Program-made: the position numbers and the translations under genes
NCBI GenBank assembly: GCA_946478975.1
Contig: CAMLEO010000343.1
Span: forward strand, 1 to 6,865
Source: an uncultured Steroidobacter sp.
Lineage (GTDB): Bacteria > Pseudomonadota > Gammaproteobacteria > Steroidobacterales > Steroidobacteraceae
DNA length: 6,865 nucleotides
Direction of reading: 5' to 3'
Part shown: one piece after another, positions 1-6,865 of the stretch
Layout of the letters: every line of letters starts with the position of its first letter
Numbering within the stretch: the first letter of the stretch is position 1
The notes under the pieces: generated by a model
Database searches by the model: none
Seen by the model: only the letters and a program-made list of their open reading frames with translations
What the model was told of the DNA's origin: nothing

Positions 1-1
1 G

Positions 2-304
2 CTGATGACCGCCAATCATCTGCCCGGCGGCAAAGAGCTGCCCGATATGTCGGTGTCGCTGTACAGTGAATCAGGCTACGCAGGTGTGGGCTTCGGCTTG
101 GGCTTCGCCGTCACGACCAATCCTGCGCGTGCCTTGGTTCCAGGCTCCGTCGGCGATTATTCGTGGGGCGGCATGGCCGGCACGTGTTTCTGGATCGATC
201 CACGCGAGCAGCTGATCGTGATCTTCATGACTCAGCTGATACCCTCGACGCTCTATAACCTGCGCCGCGAGCTGCGCACCCTGGTGTACTCGGCATTCGT
301 TTGA
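2..304 (+). CDS. Serine hydrolase, beta-lactamase (class C) fold, C-terminal part
   Basis: This is the last 100 codons of a gene that begins before the window; the frame is open from base 2 and ends at TGA 302-304. The visible part holds a glycine-rich strand (GVGFGLGFAV) followed by GSVGDYSWGGMAGTCFWIDP and IVIFMTQLIP. That order is typical of the C-terminal beta-sheet of class C beta-lactamase-like serine hydrolases and esterases (Pfam Beta-lactamase, PF00144). The WGG probably corresponds to the third active-site box (KTG or HxG in relatives), as in EstB-type esterases. The catalytic SxxK serine and the tyrosine box would lie upstream and are not visible, so activity and substrate cannot be judged. 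The stop lies 11 bases before the amidohydrolase ATG, which suggests one transcript. Family assignment is confident; esterase versus peptidase versus beta-lactamase is open. Confidence 0.88.
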   Translation: MMTANHLPGGKELPDMSVSLYSESGYAGVGFGLGFAVTTNPARALVPGSVGDYSWGGMAGTCFWIDPREQLIVIFMTQLIPSTLYNLRRELRTLVYSAFV

Positions 305-305
305 C

Positions 306-309
306 AGGA
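306..309 (+). promoter_or_regulatory. Ribosome binding site (AGGA) that fixes the amidohydrolase start
   Basis: AGGA lies 6 bases before the ATG at 316. It sits between the stop of the upstream hydrolase and that ATG. It supports ATG 316 rather than the in-frame TTG at 301, which would lie inside the end of the upstream gene and ahead of this site. The ATG start also puts the signal peptide at the N-terminus. Confidence 0.6.
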
Positions 310-315
310 ATAACA

Positions 316-1919
316 ATGAATCGACTCATTCCGCCGATTTGGGCATCGCTTGTAGCCACGGCTGTGCTGGCTGGCCTGACTCAGGTCGCGGCCGCAGAGG
401 ATGAATTCAAAGTCCCGCCCGCGCCGGCCCGCAAGGAAGGTGAAGGCCCGTATTCGCAGCTGATCCTGCGCAGCGCCACCGTCATCAACGGCACCGGTGC
501 ACCGGCGTTCGGCCCGGCGGACATCGTCATCGAAGGCAATCGCATCGTTCAGGTCATGTCGGTCGGCGCGCCCGGCGGCACCAAGGAAGATCCGCTGCGT
601 CCCAAGCTCAAGGCCGGCGGCCGAGAAATCGATCTGCGCGGGCATTACGTTCTGCCCGGCCTGATCGACATGCACGGGCACATCGGCGGGGCCGAGCAAG
701 GCGTGAGCGCGGAGTACGTTTATAAACTCTGGCTCGGCCACGGCATCACGACCATTCGCGATCCGGGCTGCGGCAATGGCGTCGAGTGGTGCGTGAGCGA
801 AACCCGGCGCAGCGAGCGCAATGAAATCACCGCGCCGCGCATCTTTCCGTATGTATTCTTTCGCCCCGATACACCGCTGACCAAACCCGAGCAGGGCCGC
901 CAGTGGGTGCGCGATATCAAAGCCAAGGGCGCGGTCGGCGTGAAATGTTTCGGCTATCGGCCGGATGTGTTGCAGGCGGTGCTGGATGAAGTGAAAAAAC
1001 AAGGCATGCGCAGCGCCTGTCATCACGCGCAGCTCGATGTCCGCCGCGTCAACGTGCTCACGACGGCGCGTTGGGGGCTGACGACCATGGAGCACTGGTA
1101 CGGCTTGCCCGAAGCGCTGTTCGACGATCGCACCGTGCAGGACTATCCGCCCGCATATAACTACAACAACGAGCAGGATCGCTTCGGCCAGGCCGGCCGC
1201 CTGTGGCGCCAGGCCGCGAAGCCCGGCAGCGAGAAATATGAATCGGTGATCAAGGAGCTGCTGCAGCTGGATTTCACCATCGATCCCACGTTCACGATCT
1301 ACCTGGCCTCGCGCGATTTGATGCGTGCCCGCCGCGCCGACTGGCACGACGAATACACGCTGCCGCAGCTGTGGGACTTCTACACCCCGAATCGCGACAA
1401 CCACGGCAGCTTCTTCTTCGACTGGGCACCGAGGACGAAATCGCCTGGCGCGAGAACTATCGGCTGTGGATGGCGTTCGTGAACGATTATAAAAATCGCG
1501 GCGGCCGCGTGACCGTCGGCTCGGACTCAGGCTTCATCTATCAGCTGTACGGCTTCGGCACGATCCAGGAGCTGGAGATGCTGCGCGAAGCCGGCTTTCA
1601 TCCGCTGGAAGTGATCCGCTCCGCGACGCTCAACGGTGCGCAGGCGCTCGGCGCCGACGATCGCATCGGCTCCATCGAACCGGGCAAGCTCGCCGACCTC
1701 GCCATCCTCGATGAAAATCCGCTGGCGAATTTCAAAGTGATGTACGGCACCGGCCACGTGCGCCTGGGCGAAGACGGCCGCACCCGCCGCGTCGGCGGTG
1801 TGAAGTACACCATCAAGGACGGCATCATCTACGACGCCAAACAATTGTTAGGCGACGTGCGCGAGATGGTTGCGGCCGAAAAGCGCAAACGTGGCATCAC
1901 CCAGCTGGCTCAACCCTGA
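316..1919 (+). CDS. Secreted amidohydrolase (metal-dependent), interrupted by a one-base frameshift
   Basis: This is an amidohydrolase-superfamily TIM-barrel enzyme, expected to hydrolyse an amide or ester bond with one or two metal ions. Read from ATG 316, residues 1-27 are a Sec signal peptide (basic start, hydrophobic core, cleavage near QVAAA), so it should be exported. Metal-site candidates are H120 and H122 (DMHGHIGG), K210 (GVKCFGY, possibly the carboxylated lysine), H236 or H237 (ACHHAQ), H260 (TMEHWYG) and, after the break, D404 (VGSDSG). The C-terminus has the usual GSIEPGKLADLAILDENPL return to the beta-sandwich. As written, frame 1 runs out at TGA 1480-1482 (388 residues) and the rest continues in another frame from about 1425 to TGA 1917-1919. 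One additional G in the GGG at 1424-1426 joins FFFDW to GTEDEIAW and gives 534 residues. A sequencing error or a recent mutation is more likely than two genes. The substrate is unknown. Confidence 0.85.
1424..1426 (+). other. Frameshift site in the amidohydrolase (GGG, one G apparently missing)
   Basis: Codons TTC GAC TGG end the correct part of frame 1; the next in-family reading is GGC ACC GAG GAC GAA, which starts at base 1425 and reuses the last G of TGG. The shift therefore falls within a homopolymer of three Gs that would have to be four. Protein similarity continues without a gap on both sides, so nothing else has been lost. No X XXY YYZ slippery heptamer is present. Confidence 0.85.
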
Positions 1920-2209
1920 GCCAGCCCGACGCCGCCGACGGGCTCGGTCGTCACATAGTCGCCGAAGCCCGCGATCAGCGGCTTCGCCTTGGCAATCGCC
2001 GCCTTCACCTGCGGCAGCGTCAGCGAAGCCGCGTGGCTGTCTTTGCTGTCCCAGACCTCGCTGACCCAGATCGCGTTTGCGTCCTTCGCATCCCGGGCGA
2101 TGATGTAACTCAAGCAGCCCGGCATGGCGGTCGTGCTTTCCAACAGAATGGCGATTAATGTGTCGCGCTGGCCGGGGGCCGCGATCATCTTGCCGATCAA
2201 ACCGTGCAT
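1910..2209 (-). CDS. ABM-family (antibiotic biosynthesis monooxygenase / YgiN-like) small protein
   Basis: This 99-residue protein matches the one-domain ABM fold (ferredoxin-like dimeric alpha/beta barrel), whose members include quinol monooxygenases such as YgiN. Visible marks are the first strand HGLIGKMIAAPGQRDTLIAIL, the MPGCLSYIIARD strand near residues 29-40, and WVSEVWDSKDSHAASL near 48-63, with the tryptophan and histidine (W53, H59) usual in the family. Many relatives have no proven enzyme activity, so the reaction is left open. ATG 2209 is chosen because AAGGAG lies 6 bases ahead of it and the length is normal for the family; the frame is open much further upstream but the extra sequence resembles nothing. 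Its last 10 bases overlap the end of the convergent amidohydrolase gene. It is divergent from yciH. Confidence 0.85.
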   Translation of the reverse strand: MHGLIGKMIAAPGQRDTLIAILLESTTAMPGCLSYIIARDAKDANAIWVSEVWDSKDSHAASLTLPQVKAAIAKAKPLIAGFGDYVTTEPVGGVGLAQG

Positions 2210-2215
2210 GCGCTG

Positions 2216-2221
2216 CTCCTT
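2216..2221 (-). promoter_or_regulatory. Strong ribosome binding site for the ABM protein
   Basis: Read on the minus strand this is AAGGAG, within AAAAGGAG, 6 bases before the ATG at 2209. It is the strongest Shine-Dalgarno match in the window and decides this start against longer in-frame extensions. Confidence 0.7.
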
Positions 2222-2239
2222 TTGCATTCCTGCCGCCGA

Positions 2240-2256
2240 GGCATAAGTCTTATGCC
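2240..2256. promoter_or_regulatory. 17-base palindrome, candidate operator between ABM gene and yciH
   Basis: GGCATAAGTCTTATGCC is a perfect inverted repeat with 8-base arms around a single central T. It lies 30 bases upstream of the ABM start on one strand and 79 bases upstream of the yciH start on the other. Its short AT-richer core in a GC-rich intergenic region looks like a dimeric repressor site. No convincing -35/-10 pair was found on either strand, so the regulated gene is not assigned; proximity favours the ABM gene. As an RNA its one-base loop would be sterically poor, which favours a DNA-binding role over a terminator. Confidence 0.4.
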
Positions 2257-2335
2257 CATGATTACAGCATCTTAAGCGCCTGCGCAGGTGGGCCGCAGTT
2301 GCGCAGGCCCGCGAAACTCGCAACACTTTCGCGCC

Positions 2336-2713
2336 ATGAAAGCTACGTCCAAGAGCCCGTCCGACGGCGGTGGCATCGTTTATTCGACCGGCATCGGCGA
2401 ACGCTGCCCGAACTGCCTGCGCGCCCTGCGCGAATGTGTCTGCAAAAAAGGCACGCCGGGCAAAGCTGCGTCCGATGGCGTCGTGCGCGTCAGCCGCGAG
2501 ACCCAGGGGCGCAAAGGCAAGGGCGTAACCGTCATCAGCGGCCTGGGGCTTGCGGCCGACCAACTGGAAACATTGGCCGCCGAGCTGAAGAAACGTTGCG
2601 GCTCGGGCGGCGCCGTCGACAACGGCCGCATCGAGATCCAAGGCGATCACCGCGACCGGCTGGTACAAGAACTCACCCAGCGCGGCTTCAAAGCGAAACG
2701 CGCCGGCGGTTGA
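2336..2713 (+). CDS. yciH: YciH, SUI1/eIF1-family translation initiation factor-like protein
   Basis: This is a 125-residue homologue of bacterial YciH, related to eukaryotic eIF1/SUI1, which binds the small ribosomal subunit and affects fidelity of initiation. The SUI1 core is plain from about residue 50 to the end: RKGKGVTVISGL, AAELKKRCGSGGAV, GRIEIQGDHRD and the terminal FKAKRAGG, all matching the E. coli protein (108 residues). The N-terminal IVYST also matches. Between the two lies a four-cysteine cluster, C24, C27, C34 and C36 (CPNC and CVC), absent from the E. coli protein as remembered and possibly metal-binding. ATG 2336 is chosen because it gives a family-like N-terminus; an in-frame GTG at 2288 would add 16 residues. 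Neither start has a good Shine-Dalgarno sequence. The next gene, yceI-like, follows after 53 bases. Confidence 0.92.
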   Translation: MKATSKSPSDGGGIVYSTGIGERCPNCLRALRECVCKKGTPGKAASDGVVRVSRETQGRKGKGVTVISGLGLAADQLETLAAELKKRCGSGGAVDNGRIEIQGDHRDRLVQELTQRGFKAKRAGG

Positions 2714-2756
2714 ACGCCATCGATTTACCAACACTGCCCTCCCGGCAGATCCTAAC

Positions 2757-2760
2757 GGAG
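2757..2760 (+). promoter_or_regulatory. Ribosome binding site (GGAG) of the YceI-family gene
   Basis: GGAG lies 6 bases before ATG 2767. It fixes the start ahead of the signal peptide and rules out the long in-frame upstream extension, which overlaps yciH in another frame. Confidence 0.65.
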
Positions 2761-2766
2761 ACTCGC

Positions 2767-3348
2767 ATGAAATCATCGTCCCTCGCGGTCGCGACCGCGC
2801 TGACGCTCGTAGCCCTCGGTGCCTCGGCTGCTCCCGTCAAATACAACGTCGACCCGAATCACACCTTCCCGAGCTTCACCGCCGACCACATGGGCGGCCT
2901 GTCGAACTGGCGCGGCAAGCTCAACAGCACCTCCGGCACCGTCACCGTCGACACCGCCGCGAAGACCGGCACCGTCGATGTGACGATGGACATGAAGTCG
3001 ATCGACTTCGGCCAGGAAAAACTCAACGAGCACGCCAAGGGCGCCGAAATCTTCGACACCGACAAGTTCCCGACCGCGACCTACACCGGCAAACTGGTGA
3101 AATTCAAGGACGGCGTGCCGACCGAGGTCGACGGCTCACTCACGCTGCACGGTGTAACCAAACCGGTGAAGCTGGCGATCACCCAGTTCCTGTGCAAGCC
3201 GAACCCGATGTCCAAGAAAGAAACCTGCGGCGCCGACGCCTCCGGCAAGTTCAATCGCGAAGACTTCGGCGTGAGCTACGGCAAGGCCTACGGCTTCAAA
3301 CAGGACGTCCAGATCCAGATTCAGATCGAGGCGGTGAAGGCCGACTGA
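2767..3348 (+). CDS. YceI-family periplasmic protein (lipocalin-like, polyisoprenoid-binding)
   Basis: This 193-residue protein has a Sec signal peptide at residues 1-21 (basic MKSSS, hydrophobic ALTLVALG, cleavage near ASA). The mature part is a YceI domain, an extended lipocalin-like beta-barrel known to bind polyisoprenoid chains in characterised members. Family marks are YNVDPNHTFPSFTADHMGG near 26-44, the GTVDVTMDMKSIDFG strand, KGAEIFDTDKFPTATYTG near 91-108, GSLTLHGVTKPVKL near 123-136, and FNREDFGVSYGKAYGFKQDVQI near 162-183. Cys143 and Cys154 could form a disulfide in the periplasm. Length is normal for the family. The ligand of this copy is unknown; acid or oxidative stress roles described for relatives are only suggestions. 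It may be co-transcribed with yciH but could also have its own promoter. Confidence 0.93.
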   Translation: MKSSSLAVATALTLVALGASAAPVKYNVDPNHTFPSFTADHMGGLSNWRGKLNSTSGTVTVDTAAKTGTVDVTMDMKSIDFGQEKLNEHAKGAEIFDTDKFPTATYTGKLVKFKDGVPTEVDGSLTLHGVTKPVKLAITQFLCKPNPMSKKETCGADASGKFNREDFGVSYGKAYGFKQDVQIQIQIEAVKAD

Positions 3349-3361
3349 TCTCTTTCGATTT

Positions 3362-3399
3362 GCTCGCGCGCAGCGCCAATCACAGCGCTGCGCGCGAGC
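3362..3399. terminator. Perfect 15-bp stem-loop between convergent genes, terminator-like
   Basis: GCTCGCGCGCAGCGC (3362-3376) is followed by the 8-base loop CAATCACA and its exact reverse complement (3385-3399). It starts 13 bases after the yceI stop and ends 2 bases before the stop codon of the opposing gene, so it could end transcripts from both sides. No run of T follows on either strand (CTCTACTC on plus, AAATCGAAAG on minus), so it is not a classic intrinsic terminator; it may instead stabilise 3' ends or help factor-dependent termination. Confidence 0.6.
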
Positions 3400-3401
3400 C
3401 T

Positions 3402-4106
3402 CTACTCAGCAGCATTCGCAAGCTGACGGGCGTCGACAAACGCATGATAGACCCCGAAGTGTGAGAGATCTGCAGGCAAGCCCATGAGCGCGTGCATCAG
3501 GCGCGCTGCCCCTTGCCACTCCTCCGCTGTTGTCGGCCCGTCCATATCCACGGCGTTGGTGAAATACAGGAAGACGAGGCTGCTCTGCACTCCATTGAGG
3601 TTGCGGATATAGAACTGGTACGCGAGCCGGTTTGCGTACTGGTAGAACTGCCCCGTCCAATCAGCCCTGCTTCTCGGCGCAAGATTGCGCTTCACTAGAG
3701 CAAGACTGCCTTCGATCCGCTTGCGCGATTTATCGGATGCGCGGGTGCCCGAGGAGACCGCCTCCGGAATATGTGCCTTCGCTTCGACCAGAATTGGCCG
3801 TGCCTTGCCCGCGATGCCGAGCGCGTCCCAAACGCATCCGCGAGCCGGCCAGAATTCCGCGAGGGGTTTGCTGATACGCGGAATCAGCTCCAATTTTTCC
3901 AGCGCGGCGCCGTCGCGATACTCGCAATGATTGTCCGCTGCCAGCGGCGACACCCAGCGAACGGCTTCGCCGTGCTCCATCGCGCCGCACTTTCGAAGCG
4001 CCGAGCGCAGCAGTTCCGGCCGATGATTCACCGCACGTTGCAAAAGTCTCTGGCTACCATTTCTTTCTACGGTCATTTTGCTCGCCCATATAAAAGGGCG
4101 AAACAT
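3402..4106 (-). CDS. Uncharacterised protein with a PD-(D/E)XK nuclease-like signature
   Basis: No named family is recognised with certainty. The 234-residue protein is soluble-looking, with no signal peptide. It contains WDALG (D94) followed after 13 residues by ILVEAKAH (E108, K110). This D...hydrophobic-ExK arrangement is the core of PD-(D/E)XK nucleases, and the flanking FWPARG and a following helical stretch fit it. The C-terminal half has the conserved-looking DWTGQFYQYANRLAYQFYIRNLNGV (about 149-173) and SLVFLYFTNAVDMDGPTTAEEW. Similar uncharacterised proteins with DWTG...YQYANRLA seem familiar from other proteobacteria, but this is from memory. ATG 4106 is chosen because it shares one base with the stop of the gene before it (TGATG), suggesting coupling; ATG 4076 (MTVERNGSQ) is a plausible alternative start 10 residues later. 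Nuclease activity is inferred, not shown. Confidence 0.75.
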   Translation of the reverse strand: MFRPFIWASKMTVERNGSQRLLQRAVNHRPELLRSALRKCGAMEHGEAVRWVSPLAADNHCEYRDGAALEKLELIPRISKPLAEFWPARGCVWDALGIAGKARPILVEAKAHIPEAVSSGTRASDKSRKRIEGSLALVKRNLAPRSRADWTGQFYQYANRLAYQFYIRNLNGVQSSLVFLYFTNAVDMDGPTTAEEWQGAARLMHALMGLPADLSHFGVYHAFVDARQLANAAE

Positions 4107-4108
4107 CA
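4104..4108 (-). other. TGATG stop/start overlap joining the two unknown genes
   Basis: On the minus strand TGA (4108-4106) of the membrane protein and ATG (4106-4104) of the nuclease-like protein share one base. Such overlaps commonly allow ribosome re-initiation and indicate translation from one mRNA. GGA lies 6 bases before the ATG, inside the end of the upstream gene, as a modest ribosome binding site. Confidence 0.65.
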
Positions 4109-4492
4109 GCTTTCCGAGCGCCAGACATCAATCGTGTCTTCCACGTCACCGGCAGCGAACTTGCGTTGGAAGTCCGAGAGGGAAAAGCCGGGCAGCGTTT
4201 GTTCCAGCGCCTTTAGTGCGGGCCTGATTCCGAGGGCTCGGCCGTCGATCAGCAGCGAGCGTCCGGACCGGGAGATGAATTCCCACGAACTCACGAAGCC
4301 AACGACGGCGTGATAATGAAACTGGATCTGCGTGATCTCAGCGAGCGCCATGGATTCCTTGCGCCAGCCGTGGAACTTCACGATCTCGCGATTCGAACAA
4401 CGAACGCGTTCGGCAAACAGCAGCCATGCGGCCCACGCAGCGAATGTCACGGAAGTGGCGAGAGCCACGGTTGTCATGACGTGACTGGCCAT
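4106..4492 (-). CDS. Hypothetical single-pass membrane protein, 128 residues
   Basis: The function is not recognised. Residues about 7-28 (TTVALATSVTFAAWAAWLLFAE) form one hydrophobic helix, probably a membrane anchor, followed by a positively charged RVRCSNR. The remaining roughly 95 residues alternate as short strands (REIVKFHGWRKESMALAEITQIQFH, then EFISRSGRSLLIDGRALG) and end in a helix (IRPALKALEQTLPGF). This outline, including the LAEITQIQ element and the aromatic start, resembles the PH-like domains found in small bacterial membrane proteins; that is a guess from pattern only. The C-terminal tail is acidic (GDVEDTIDVW). ATG 4492 is used; ATG 4477 is possible and neither has a clear ribosome binding site. 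It begins 16 bases after the dnaE stop and ends overlapping the next gene, so it probably belongs to the dnaE transcript. Confidence 0.7.
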   Translation of the reverse strand: MASHVMTTVALATSVTFAAWAAWLLFAERVRCSNREIVKFHGWRKESMALAEITQIQFHYHAVVGFVSSWEFISRSGRSLLIDGRALGIRPALKALEQTLPGFSLSDFQRKFAAGDVEDTIDVWRSES

Positions 4493-4508
4493 ACCGATGG
4501 GAGCAACG

Positions 4509-6865
<2,357 letters not shown>

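Noticed and set aside
253..1404. Long open frame of 383 codons on the minus strand opposite the amidohydrolase
   Set aside because: It is the antisense shadow of a clear amidohydrolase gene in GC-rich DNA; its translation is rich in Ala, Arg and Gly and shows no recognisable domain.
1417..1432. Programmed -1 ribosomal frameshift in the amidohydrolase
   Set aside because: There is no X XXY YYZ slippery heptamer at GAC TGG GCA, and this enzyme family is not known for recoding. A missing G is simpler.
2734..2748. Small hairpin CTGCC/GGCAG between yciH and the YceI gene
   Set aside because: Five pairs with no T-run is weak in GC-rich DNA and not enough to call a terminator or attenuator.
2158..2766. 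N-terminal extension of the YceI protein to 396 residues
   Set aside because: It overlaps yciH in another frame, looks like a low-complexity arginine-rich translation, and would bury the signal peptide in mid-protein.
2210..2776. N-terminal extension of the ABM protein to 288 residues
   Set aside because: The extension runs antisense to yciH and across the intergenic palindrome, and a strong ribosome binding site supports the start at 2209.
4083..4100. Short inverted repeat CGCCC/GGGCG around ATATAAAA at the start of the nuclease-like gene
   Set aside because: The arms are only five bases and the element lies within the first codons of the gene, so it could arise by chance; no promoter spacing supports the TATAAAA as a -10 box.

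Overview
The window is high-GC chromosomal DNA that fits a gammaproteobacterium. The best evidence is the DnaE alpha subunit, which can be aligned from memory with the Escherichia coli protein over its whole visible length, together with a YciH-type SUI1 protein and a periplasmic YceI protein. The genus cannot be fixed from the sequence; a lineage near Xanthomonadales or Steroidobacterales is a guess.

Layout. Positions 2-304 (+) hold the C-terminal end of a beta-lactamase-fold serine hydrolase. Eleven bases later a secreted metal-dependent amidohydrolase begins (316-1919, +). It is broken by a single-base frameshift at a GGG run (1424-1426), and adding one G restores an uninterrupted 534-residue protein. 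A small antibiotic-biosynthesis-monooxygenase (ABM) family protein faces it (1910-2209, -), and the two stop-codon ends overlap by 10 bases. A 126-base divergent intergenic region carrying a 17-base palindrome separates the ABM gene from yciH (2336-2713, +). The yceI-family gene follows (2767-3348, +). A perfect 15-bp stem-loop (3362-3399) then marks the convergence point with the minus-strand block.

The minus-strand block reads, in transcription order, dnaE (5' end beyond the window, stop at 4509), a 128-residue single-pass membrane protein of unknown function (4492-4106), and a 234-residue protein with a PD-(D/E)XK-nuclease-like signature (4106-3402). dnaE is followed after 16 bases by the membrane protein, whose stop codon shares one base with the start of the last gene (TGATG), so the three could be one transcript.

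How the genes work together. The serine hydrolase and amidohydrolase look like a co-transcribed pair of hydrolases, the second one exported. YciH acts at translation initiation and DnaE is the replicative polymerase, so these two are core functions. The ABM and YceI proteins are small accessory proteins. The most interesting material is the unnamed pair behind dnaE, which looks lower in GC than its flanks and joins a membrane-anchored protein to a possible nuclease. No mobile element, tRNA, rRNA or CRISPR array was seen, and most of the window is ordinary.
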